From assembly GCF_000720925.1 (NCBI RefSeq), contig NZ_JOEE01000004.1:62001-126000 (forward strand): DNA of 64,000 nt, written 5' to 3'. This document shows positions 47,199 through 56,288 of the stretch, piece after piece. This stretch comes from Phycicoccus jejuensis. Its GTDB lineage: Bacteria; Actinomycetota; Actinomycetes; Actinomycetales; Dermatophilaceae. Numbering within the stretch: position 1 is the first letter of the stretch; the number at the start of each line of letters is the position of its first letter. The notes under the pieces were generated by a model, which saw only the letters and a program-made list of their open reading frames with translations, was not told the origin of the DNA and made no database searches. Position numbers and translations under genes: made by a program.

Positions 47199-47245
47199 CC
47201 CGGTTCGTCCGCGAGACCCCGGTTCGGAGCCGGGGTCTCGCGGAC
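47192..47245. terminator. Long perfect hairpin 3' of DUF1697 and pgm
   Basis: Arms gtccgcgagaccccgg (47207-47222) and ccggggtctcgcggac (47230-47245) form a perfect 16-bp stem with a 7-nt loop. The 5' arm sequence gcgagaccccggttcg is also duplicated 19 bp upstream (47192-47207). It may be a bidirectional terminator between the two convergent genes. Confidence 0.6.
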
Positions 47246-47268
47246 ATTTCGGGGTGACCCCGAAATGT
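47244..47268. repeat. 25-bp perfect palindrome
   Basis: acatttcggggt (47244-47255) and accccgaaatgt (47257-47268) are perfect 12-bp arms around a single G. The AT-containing ends set it apart from the GC-rich surroundings. It directly abuts the hairpin before it. Confidence 0.75.
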
Positions 47269-47269
47269 T

Positions 47270-47309
47270 GGGGCTGATGGGGCTGATGGGGCTGATGGGG
47301 TGGATGGGG
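47270..47309 (+). repeat. G-run tandem repeat (potential G-quadruplex)
   Basis: Three copies of ggggctgat and one of ggggtggat are followed by a further gggg. This gives five G4 runs separated by 5-nt loops, ending 9 bp before the pgm stop codon complement. The pattern fits a stable G-quadruplex on the plus strand. Confidence 0.7.
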
Positions 47310-47317
47310 CGGTCGGG

Positions 47318-48982
<1,665 letters not shown>

Positions 48983-49050
48983 GGCGCCGATCCTCGCAGA
49001 CCACCCGCACCACCGACAGGTGACGGTGTCTGCGAGATCACACCCGGACA

Positions 49051-49064
49051 TACCCCACGGGGTA
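49051..49064. promoter_or_regulatory. CsoR/CstR-type palindrome before the sulfur operon
   Basis: taccccacggggta has perfect 6-bp arms tacccc/ggggta with a 2-bp spacer. GC-rich TACCCC/GGGGTA dyads are the operator style of CsoR-family repressors, including the persulfide sensor CstR. Its place 34 bp before the SQR-like gene fits persulfide-responsive control. No CsoR/CstR gene lies in the window. Confidence 0.6.
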
Positions 49065-49071
49065 GACCGCA

Positions 49072-49089
49072 ACTACTACGACGAGTAGT
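49072..49089. promoter_or_regulatory. Second dyad in the sulfur operon leader
   Basis: actact-acgacg-agtagt has perfect 6-bp arms. It lies between the CsoR-like palindrome and the ribosome site (aagga), so it is transcribed leader or promoter-core sequence. Confidence 0.35.
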
Positions 49090-49097
49090 AAGGAACC

Positions 49098-50267
49098 ATG
49101 ACCGGAACCCAGAAGCACCTGCTGGTCCTCGGCGCCGGGACCGCCGGGACGATGATCGTCAACAAGCTGCGCAAGCGGCTGCCCCGCGAGGCGTGGACCA
49201 TCACCGTCGTCGACCGCGACGACGTCCACGACTACCAGCCGGGCTACCTGTTCATCCCCTTCGGCATCACCACCCCCGAGCAGGTCCGCAGGACCAGGCG
49301 CCCCTTCATCCACGACGGCGTCGACGTCGTCATGGGGACGGTCGAGCGGGTCGACACCGACGCCCACGAGGTGCGCCTCGAGGACGGCCGCGTCCTGCCC
49401 TGGGACCAGCTCGTCTTCGTCACCCCGCTCGACGGCGCGTTCACGAAGCCCGTCGCGAGCCGGACGCTCGGGAGCCTGCTCGAGGAGAAGGGCATCACCG
49501 TCGAGACCGACTTCATGATCGAGCGGATCGACCAGGAGCGGAAGGTCATCGTCTCCTTCGACGAGCGGGAGGTCGCCTACGACCAGCTCGTCACCGTGCC
49601 GCTCAACATGGGCGCGGACTTCGTCGGCACGTCGGGGCTCGGCGACGAGCTCAACTACGTGCCGGTCGACAAGCACACCTTCCTCGCGCACGGGTACGAC
49701 GACGTCTTCGCCCTCGGCGACGCGAGCAACATCCCGACGAGCAAGGCGGGGTCGGTCGCGCACTTCTCGGTCGAGGTCTTCGTCGAGAACTTCGTCGAGC
49801 ACGTCGCCGGCCGGCCGATGACCCACTCCTTCGACGGGCACGCGAACTGCTTCGTCGAGTCGGGCCACGGCAAGGCGCTGCTCCTCGACGTCAACTACGA
49901 CACCGAGCCCCTGACGGGCACCTTCCCCACGGAAAGGACACACCACGATGACCACCACGACGATCGCCGGCCACCAGGTCGAGGTCAACGAGGAAGGCTT
50001 CCTCACCCGCCCCGACGAGTGGAGCGAGGACCTCGCCCCGGAGCTCGCCGGCCTCATCGGCCTCCGGCTCGGCGACGAGCACTGGAAGCTCATCCACTTC
50101 CTGCGCGACGACTTCGCCGCCCAGGGCGAGACCGCCACCCTGCGCCGGGTCTCGACGCAGACCGGGACGCCCGTCAAGCAGCTCTTCGCGCTCTTCCCCG
50201 GCAAGCCCGCCAAGAAGATGGCCTACGTCTCCGGCCTACCCAAGCCCAGGGGATGTGTCTGACATGA
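49098..50267 (+). pseudogene. Sulfide:quinone oxidoreductase-like flavoprotein, internally deleted and C-terminally replaced
   Basis: Residues 1-107 match the N-terminus of SQR-like NAD(P)/FAD oxidoreductases (HLLVLGAGTAGTMIVNKLRKRL, VHDYQPGYLFIPFG). At about 49416-49421 the sequence jumps from DGRVLPWDQLVF to VTPLDGAFTKPVAS. From memory of the family, about 75-80 residues should lie between, including the ATG flavin motif and the catalytic cysteine in a KCPVAP-like segment. The rest (GADFVGTSGLGDELNYVPVD, VFALGDASNIPTSKAGSVAHF) is normal up to NYDTEPLTGTFP (about residue 276). The usual membrane-binding C-terminus is then absent. The frame runs on as arginine-rich nonsense over tusE. The reading frame is otherwise open, so a shortened protein may be made. 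Confidence 0.75.
49948..50262 (+). CDS. tusE: TusE/DsrC family sulfur relay protein
   Basis: This 104-residue protein has the DsrC signature: VEVNEEGFLTRPDEWSEDLAPELA, HWKLIHFLRDDF, and a C-terminal GLPKPRGCV with the conserved penultimate cysteine. That cysteine carries sulfur as a persulfide or trisulfide. The second cysteine of dissimilatory DsrC, about ten residues earlier, is absent (PGKPAKKMAYVSGLPKPRGC), so it is TusE-like. The ribosome site ggaaagga lies inside the 3' end of the damaged SQR-like gene. The stop is 1 bp before the DsrE gene. Confidence 0.9.
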   Translation: MTTTTIAGHQVEVNEEGFLTRPDEWSEDLAPELAGLIGLRLGDEHWKLIHFLRDDFAAQGETATLRRVSTQTGTPVKQLFALFPGKPAKKMAYVSGLPKPRGCV

Positions 50268-50803
50268 CCGCCACCGACACCGCACCCGTCGTCGTCCCCT
50301 CGTTCGACGACGCCGTCGACAGCGGGCGCAAGCTCGCGATCATCTGCTCCAAGGGCAACCTCGACATGGCCTACCCCGGTCTCGTCCTCGCCAACGCCGC
50401 CGTCGGCGAGGGCGTCGAGACGCACATGTTCTTCACCTTCTGGGGCTTCGACATCATCACGCGCGCGACGATGGCCGACCTCAAGTTCAGCTTCGTCGGC
50501 AACACGGCGATGCACCCGCCGGGCCACAGCGGCGTGGGGATCCACCACATGCTCGGCGCCCTGCCGGGGGCCACGGCCGCGGCGACGAGGATGATGAAGA
50601 AGCAGATCGCCGACCTCGACGTGCCCGACGTGCCGGAGTTCCTCGAGCTGCTCAGCGGCTCCGGGGTGCACATGTGGGCCTGCCGGATGTCGGCCGACAT
50701 GAACCACGTGACCGAGGACGACCTCTACGAGGGCGTCGAGGGCATCATCTCCGCGAGCGACTTCATCGAGCTCACCGACGGCGCGCAGCTGCTGTTCATC
50801 TGA
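50264..50803 (+). CDS. DsrE/DsrF-like sulfur-carrier family protein
   Basis: This 179-residue protein has the DsrE fold: LAIICSKGNLDMAYPGLVLANAAVGEGVETHMFFTFWGFDIITR. Further along are a GATAAATRMMKKQI helix and VPEFLELLSGSGVHMWACRMSADM with the likely sulfur-carrying cysteine. It pairs with TusE in a sulfur-transfer module that would receive persulfide made by an SQR. The ATG at 50264 is used; a GTG at 50255 overlaps the tusE stop and lies too close to the ribosome site. Confidence 0.88.
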   Translation: MTATDTAPVVVPSFDDAVDSGRKLAIICSKGNLDMAYPGLVLANAAVGEGVETHMFFTFWGFDIITRATMADLKFSFVGNTAMHPPGHSGVGIHHMLGALPGATAAATRMMKKQIADLDVPDVPEFLELLSGSGVHMWACRMSADMNHVTEDDLYEGVEGIISASDFIELTDGAQLLFI

Positions 50804-50819
50804 GGGGGCGGCGCGCACG

Positions 50820-50854
50820 ACGGCCCGGCGGGACCCTGTCACCCGCCGGGCCGT
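50820..50854. terminator. Perfect hairpin between dsrE-like gene and glgB
   Basis: Arms acggcccggcggg (50820-50832) and cccgccgggccgt (50842-50854) form a perfect 13-bp stem with a 9-nt loop between convergent genes, 11 bp beyond the glgB stop. Confidence 0.7.
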
Positions 50855-50864
50855 TCGCGCGTCG

Positions 50865-53090
50865 TCAGATGTCGAGGACGGTGGCCGGACGCTCGGTGCC
50901 CGGGACCGGCGCGAGGTAGACCGTCGAGAGGCGGGCGACCCGCACCGTGACCGACCACGGCTGGTCGTTCCAGGGCGTCGGCTCGGCGGACACGACGACG
51001 CCGCCCTGGCTCGGGCTGCCGGCCTCGTCGTAGCCGCTCGTGTCGAGGACGACCTCCCAGTCGCCGGAGCGCGGGACGCCGAGGCGCACCCACTCCTTGT
51101 CCTCGCCGCTGTAGTTGACGGCCGTGACGACGACGTCGCCGGTGCCGTCGGACCGCTCGTGGCGCAGGTACGACAGGAGGTTGCCGGTGTTGTCGTCGGC
51201 GTCGAGCCACCGGAAGCCGGCGGGCTGCTCGTCGAGCGTCCACAGGGCGGGGTGCGCGCGGTAGAGCGCGTTGAGCTGCTTGACCAAGGCGTGCACGCGG
51301 TGGTGTGCCGCGTGGTCGAGGAGCCACCACTCGAGCGAGCGCCCGTCGGCCCACTCCTGCGGCTGGGCGAACTCCGAGCCCATGAACAACAGCTGCTTGC
51401 CGGGGTGGCTCCACATGTAGGCGAGGAAGGCCCGCAGCGTCGCGAGCTGCTCGGGCCGCTCGCCGGGGATCTTCGTCAGCAGCGAGCCCTTGCCGTGGAC
51501 GACCTCGTCGTGGCTGATGGGCAGCACGAAGCTCTCGCTGAAGGCGTACATCAGCGAGAAGGTCAGCAGGTTGTGGTGGTACTGGCGGTGGACCGGCTGC
51601 TCCTGCAGGTAGCGCAGGGTGTCGTTCATCCAGCCCATGTTCCACTTGAGGCCGAAGCCGAGGCCGCCGGCGGACGTCGGGCGGGTGACGCCCGGCCAGG
51701 AGGTCGACTCCTCGGCGATCGTGACGATGCCGGGCACCCGCTTGTAGGCCGTCGCGTTGGCCTCCTGGAGCAGCCCGATGGCCTCGAGGTGCTCGCGGCC
51801 CCCGTGGACGTTGGGGATCCACTCGCCGTCCTTGCGCGAGTAGTCGAGGTAGAGCATCGAGGCGACGGCGTCGACCCGCAGGCCGTCGACGTGGAACTCC
51901 TCGAGCCAGTAGACCGCGTTGGCGACGAGGAAGTTGCGCACCTCGAGCCGGCCGAAGTCGAACACGTGCGTGCCCCAGTCGGGCTGGTCGCCGCGGCGGG
52001 GGTCCGGGTGCTCGTAGAGGGGCAGGCCGTCGAAGCGGGCGAGGGCCCACTCGTCGCGCGGGAAGTGCCCGGGCACCCAGTCGAGGATGACCCCGATGCC
52101 GGCGCGGTGCAGGGCGTCGACGAGGTACTTGAAGTCGTCGGGGTCGCCGAATCGCGCGGTCGGGGCGTAGTAGCCCGTCACCTGGTAGCCCCACGAGGGG
52201 CCGTACGGGTGCTCCATGACGGGCAGGAGCTCGACGTGCGTGAACCCGAGGTCGGTCACGTAGTTGACGAGGTGCTCGGCGAGCTCGCGGTAGCCGAGGC
52301 CCTGGCGCCACGAGCCGAGGTGGACCTCGTAGACGCTCATCGGGCCGGTGTGCGGGTCGCGTGAGGCGCGCTGCTCCATCCAGGCGGCGTCGTCCCACGC
52401 GTGGGTGCTCTCGTCGACGACGGAGCCGGTGCGCGGCGGGCACTCGGTGCGGCGGGCCATCGGGTCGGCCTTGGCGCGCACGACGTCGTCGGCGCCGCGG
52501 ATCTCGTACTTGTAGACCGCACCCGCGCCGACACCGGGGACGAAGAGCTCCCAGACGCCGCTGCTGCCGAGGTGGCGCATCGGGTGCACGCGCCCGTCCC
52601 AGCCGTTGAAGTCGCCGACGACGCGGACGGCCTTGGCCCGCGGGGCCCAGACCGCGAAGGACGTGCCGCGGACCTCGCCCATCGGGCCCGGGTAGGTGTG
52701 CACCCGGGCGCCGAGCACCGTCCACAGCTGCTCGTGCCGGCCCTCGCCGACGAGGTGCAGGTCGACCTCGCCGAGGGTCGGGGCGAAGCGGTAGGGGTCG
52801 TCCTGCTCGTGCTCGATGCCGTCGTCCCACGCGACGAGGAGGCGGTAGTCCATCGTCCGCGTCGTCTCCGGCCGGACGGCGGTCCACACGCCCTCGGCCT
52901 CGTGCTCGAGCGCGAGCTCCTCGCCGTCCTCGAAGCGCACCCGCACCGAGCGGGCCATCGGCCGCAGGACGCGGATGCGCAGGCCCGCCGGCTCGAGGTG
53001 CTGGCCGAGCAGGTCGTGCGGCTGCTGGTGGCGGCCCTGGACGAGCGCGGTGATGGCGCCTCCGACCTCGGGGCTGGGGGAGGGGGTCAC
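50865..53090 (-). CDS. glgB: 1,4-alpha-glucan branching enzyme
   Basis: This 741-residue GH13 enzyme introduces alpha-1,6 branches into glucan. An N-terminal CBM48 pair (about residues 15-220; GTSFAVWAPRAKAVRVVGDFNGWDG) precedes the barrel. Catalytic residues lie in VDGLRVDAVASMLYLDYS (nucleophile Asp), VTIAEESTSWPG (acid Glu) and LPISHDEVVHGKGS (Asp). The GTG at 53090 overlaps the mak stop (GTGA). It is the last gene of the glgE-treS-mak-glgB operon and would branch the chains that GlgE extends. Confidence 0.95.
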   Translation of the reverse strand: MTPSPSPEVGGAITALVQGRHQQPHDLLGQHLEPAGLRIRVLRPMARSVRVRFEDGEELALEHEAEGVWTAVRPETTRTMDYRLLVAWDDGIEHEQDDPYRFAPTLGEVDLHLVGEGRHEQLWTVLGARVHTYPGPMGEVRGTSFAVWAPRAKAVRVVGDFNGWDGRVHPMRHLGSSGVWELFVPGVGAGAVYKYEIRGADDVVRAKADPMARRTECPPRTGSVVDESTHAWDDAAWMEQRASRDPHTGPMSVYEVHLGSWRQGLGYRELAEHLVNYVTDLGFTHVELLPVMEHPYGPSWGYQVTGYYAPTARFGDPDDFKYLVDALHRAGIGVILDWVPGHFPRDEWALARFDGLPLYEHPDPRRGDQPDWGTHVFDFGRLEVRNFLVANAVYWLEEFHVDGLRVDAVASMLYLDYSRKDGEWIPNVHGGREHLEAIGLLQEANATAYKRVPGIVTIAEESTSWPGVTRPTSAGGLGFGLKWNMGWMNDTLRYLQEQPVHRQYHHNLLTFSLMYAFSESFVLPISHDEVVHGKGSLLTKIPGERPEQLATLRAFLAYMWSHPGKQLLFMGSEFAQPQEWADGRSLEWWLLDHAAHHRVHALVKQLNALYRAHPALWTLDEQPAGFRWLDADDNTGNLLSYLRHERSDGTGDVVVTAVNYSGEDKEWVRLGVPRSGDWEVVLDTSGYDEAGSPSQGGVVVSAEPTPWNDQPWSVTVRVARLSTVYLAPVPGTERPATVLDI

Positions 53091-54544
53091 GAGAGATCTC
53101 CTTGCGGCGGGGTGGCGGGGGAGAAGCGGGCGGTCAGCCGGGTCACGGCGTCGAGAGGGACCGCGAGCCACTCGGGTCGGTTGCGGGCCTCGTAGACCAC
53201 CTCGTAGAGCGCCTTGTCGAGCTCGAAGGCGGCGAGCACGGCGGCACGGTGGCGGGGGTCCTTGCCGGCCTCGGCGGCGTACCCGTCGAGGAAGGCGTCC
53301 TGGGCGGCGGTGACCCACGAGCGGGCGGAGCGGCCGACGACGCGCTCGAGCGTGCCGCCGACGTAGTCGAAGCTGCGGAGCATCCCGGCGACGTCGCGGA
53401 CCCACTGGTCGGGCAGCACACGCTCGGCGAGCGGACGCAGCGGCTCGCCCTCGAAGTCGAGGAGGACCCAGCCGCGCTCGGGGGAGCGCAGCACCTGGCC
53501 GAGGTGGTAGTCGCCGTGGATGCGTTGCAGCGCAGGCCAGTCGGCCGCCGCGGCAGCAGCGAGGACGGCCTCGACGGCCGGCGCCTCGGCCGCGAGCCCG
53601 GGCACGGCGGCGACGGCGGCGTCGAAGCGCGAGCGCATGCTCGCGAGGATGGCGTCGACCTGCTCGGGGGTCGTCGGGCTCGTGCCGAGCACGCCGGCGA
53701 GGGTGCGGTGCACCTCGGCGGTGGCCTCGCCGAGCTCGCGGGCCGGGCCGGTGAAGTCCGTGCCGTCCTCCGCGGCGCGCAGCGCGACCCGCCAGGCGTC
53801 CTCGACGCCGGGCAGGAACTCCTGCGCGAAGGCGAGGTGGCCGTGGGCCGGGCGGTCGCCCTCGGGGCCGGGGTGCGGCCAGGCGCCGGTCACCGCGCCC
53901 ACGACCCCGGGCACGCGGCGCGAGCCGGCGTCGACGAGGGCGCCCTGGAGCACGACGTCGGGGTTGTCACCGGGCGAGAGCATCCGGAAGACCTTGACGA
54001 TGAGCGGCACGTGGGCGCCGGACTCGTCCTCGGTGTCGAGGATGACCGAGGTGTTCGACTGCTCGCCGGTGAGGACCCGGGACGAGCGGACGCGGACGGC
54101 GGAGGTCCAGCTCGGCTGCGGCACACCCGAGACCGAGTCGTCGACGGCGTCGGAGGCCGACGACGACGCGGCCGGGACCCGCCCCTGGACGAGCTCGAGG
54201 AGCTGCGCGGCGTAGGCCGGGTCGTGCGGCGCGTCGTACACCCACCGGCGGCCGAGCACCGAGTGCTCGAGGGTGCCCACGAGCGCGTGGTCGGCGGACG
54301 CCAGCGGCTCGCCGCGGTAGGTGAGCGGCACCTGGTAGACGACCGGCTCGTCGCCGGACTCGTCGACGACGACCATCGTCTCGATGCCGACCTCGCCGGC
54401 CGGGTCGTCGAGCCGCCACGCCGCGAGCCGACGCACCGTGGGGCGCCGGCCCTTCGCGGCGTACCAGCGCTGCGCGCCCATCCACTCCTCGACGAGCTCC
54501 TGCTTCGAGGGGGTGAGGCTCGCGCCGGTGTGGATCTCAGCCAC
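53087..54544 (-). CDS. mak: Maltokinase
   Basis: This 485-residue kinase phosphorylates maltose to maltose-1-phosphate, the substrate of GlgE. It has the N-terminal lobe of maltokinases (WMGAQRWYAAKGRRPTVRRLAAWRLDD) and an aminoglycoside-kinase-like C-lobe. The catalytic loop is IHGDYHLGQVLRSPERGWVLLDFEGEPLRPLAER, with the Asp pair for catalysis and Mg2+. The GTG start overlaps the treS stop by 8 bp, and its own stop overlaps glgB. Confidence 0.92.
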   Translation of the reverse strand: MAEIHTGASLTPSKQELVEEWMGAQRWYAAKGRRPTVRRLAAWRLDDPAGEVGIETMVVVDESGDEPVVYQVPLTYRGEPLASADHALVGTLEHSVLGRRWVYDAPHDPAYAAQLLELVQGRVPAASSSASDAVDDSVSGVPQPSWTSAVRVRSSRVLTGEQSNTSVILDTEDESGAHVPLIVKVFRMLSPGDNPDVVLQGALVDAGSRRVPGVVGAVTGAWPHPGPEGDRPAHGHLAFAQEFLPGVEDAWRVALRAAEDGTDFTGPARELGEATAEVHRTLAGVLGTSPTTPEQVDAILASMRSRFDAAVAAVPGLAAEAPAVEAVLAAAAAADWPALQRIHGDYHLGQVLRSPERGWVLLDFEGEPLRPLAERVLPDQWVRDVAGMLRSFDYVGGTLERVVGRSARSWVTAAQDAFLDGYAAEAGKDPRHRAAVLAAFELDKALYEVVYEARNRPEWLAVPLDAVTRLTARFSPATPPQGDLS

Positions 54545-56288
54545 GGTCGCTCCCGGGCGGCGGGTCGAGCGCCAGCCAGAAGAAGTCGCGCGAGCCGAGG
54601 GTGACGGTGAGGGTGCCGTCGGCGGAGACGTCGGGGAACCCGGTGCCGCCGAACAGGTCCCGCGTCTCCCAGCCGGCGAGCTCCTCGGGGAGCGTCACCG
54701 TCGTGGCCTGCGGGCGGGAGGAGAGGTTGTTGATGCAGAGCACCGCCTTGGCCGAGCGGTCCTCGACGTCGCGGTCACGCCGGTCGACCCGGGTGTAGGC
54801 GAGGACGCGGTCGTGCGAGGAGTCGCAGACCGTGAAGTCGCCGAGCCCGAAGACGGGGTGCTCGCGCCGGACCGCGAGCATGCCGCGCACCCAGTGCAGG
54901 AGCGAGGAGCCCGAGGCCATCTGCGCCTCGACGTTGACGTGGTTGTAGTGGTGCACCAGCGACTGCACGACGGGCAGGTAGAGCTTGCCGGGGTCGGCGG
55001 TCGAGAAGCCGGCGTTGCGGTCCGGGGTCCACTGCATCGGCGTGCGCACCGCGTCGCGGTCGTCGAGCCAGATGTTGTCACCCATCCCGATCTCGTCGCC
55101 GTAGTAGAGGCACGGCGAGCCGGGCAGCGAGAGCAGCAGCGCGTGGATCAGCTCGATCTCGGGGCGGCTGTTGTCGAGCAGCGGCGAGAGCCGCCGCCGG
55201 ATGCCGACGTTGGCGCGCATCCGGGGGTCCGGGGCGTACCAGCCGTACATCGCGGCGCGCTGCTCCGGCGTCACCATCTCGAGGGTGAGCTCGTCGTGGT
55301 TGCGCAGGAACGTGCCCCACTGCGTGCCGGCCGGGATCGCCGGGGTGTCGGCGAGGACGTCGATGATCGGCGACGCCTTCTCCTCCCGCAGCGCGTAGTA
55401 GAGCATCGGCATGACGGGGAAGTGGAAGCACATCTGGCACTCCGGCGACTCCTCGGTGCCGAAGTAGTCGACGACGTCGCGCGGCGGCTGGTTGGCCTCG
55501 GCGAGCAGGATGCGCCCCGGGTACTCGGTGTCGACCATCCGGCGCAGCGAGGCGAGGAAGTCGTGCGTCTTCGGGTGGTTCTCGCAGTTGTGCCCCTCCT
55601 CCTCGTAGAGGTAGGGCACGGCGTCGAGCCGGAAGCCGTCGATGCCCATGTCCATCCAGAACCGGACGGCGTCGAAGATCGCCTCGTGCACGGCCGGGTT
55701 CTCGAAGTTGAGGTCGGGCTGGTGGCTGAAGAACCGGTGCCAGAAGAACTGGCGACGGATCGGGTCGAAGGTCCAGTTGGACGTCTCGGTGTCGATGAAG
55801 ATGATCCGCGCGTCGGTGTAGCGGTCGTCGGTGTCGGACCAGACGTAGAAGTCGCCGTACGGGCCGTCCGGGTCGCTGCGCGAGGCCTGGAACCACGGGT
55901 GCTGGTCGCTCGTGTGGTTCATCACGAGGTCGGTGACGATGCGGATGCCGCGGGCGTGCGCCTGGGTGATGAGCTCGCGGAACTCCGGCAGCGTCCCGAA
56001 CTCCGGCAGCACCTGCGTGTAGTCGGAGATGTCGTAGCCGCCGTCGCGCAGCGGGCTCGCGTAGAACGGCGGCAGCCAGAGGCAGTCGATGCCGAGCCAC
56101 TGGAGGTAGTCCAGCCGGTTGATGATGCCCTTGAAGTCGCCCTCGCCCGAGCCCGTCGAGTCACCGAAGGCGCGCACGAGGACCTCGTAGAAGACGGCCG
56201 TGCGGAACCACTCGGGGTCGTGCCGCAGGCCCGGCTGGTTCATGCCGAGGCCGGGGGTGCTGTGCCCCATCCCGGGGATCGCGCTCAC
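54537..56288 (-). CDS. treS: Trehalose synthase (maltose alpha-D-glucosyltransferase)
   Basis: This 583-residue GH13_16 enzyme isomerises trehalose and maltose. Motifs are DLVMNHTSDQHPWFQ, MGIDGFRLDAVPYLYEEEG (nucleophile), RILLAEANQPPRDVV (acid) and FLRNHDELTLEMV. There is no fused maltokinase domain; Mak is separate and adjacent. The GTG at 56288 overlaps the glgE stop as GTGA. It feeds maltose to Mak and then GlgE. Confidence 0.94.
   Translation of the reverse strand: MSAIPGMGHSTPGLGMNQPGLRHDPEWFRTAVFYEVLVRAFGDSTGSGEGDFKGIINRLDYLQWLGIDCLWLPPFYASPLRDGGYDISDYTQVLPEFGTLPEFRELITQAHARGIRIVTDLVMNHTSDQHPWFQASRSDPDGPYGDFYVWSDTDDRYTDARIIFIDTETSNWTFDPIRRQFFWHRFFSHQPDLNFENPAVHEAIFDAVRFWMDMGIDGFRLDAVPYLYEEEGHNCENHPKTHDFLASLRRMVDTEYPGRILLAEANQPPRDVVDYFGTEESPECQMCFHFPVMPMLYYALREEKASPIIDVLADTPAIPAGTQWGTFLRNHDELTLEMVTPEQRAAMYGWYAPDPRMRANVGIRRRLSPLLDNSRPEIELIHALLLSLPGSPCLYYGDEIGMGDNIWLDDRDAVRTPMQWTPDRNAGFSTADPGKLYLPVVQSLVHHYNHVNVEAQMASGSSLLHWVRGMLAVRREHPVFGLGDFTVCDSSHDRVLAYTRVDRRDRDVEDRSAKAVLCINNLSSRPQATTVTLPEELAGWETRDLFGGTGFPDVSADGTLTVTLGSRDFFWLALDPPPGSDRG

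Noticed and set aside
47076..47210. Repeats resembling a CRISPR array
   Set aside because: The 19-bp units are directly abutting with only five variable bases, change orientation, and have no unique spacers or cas genes nearby.
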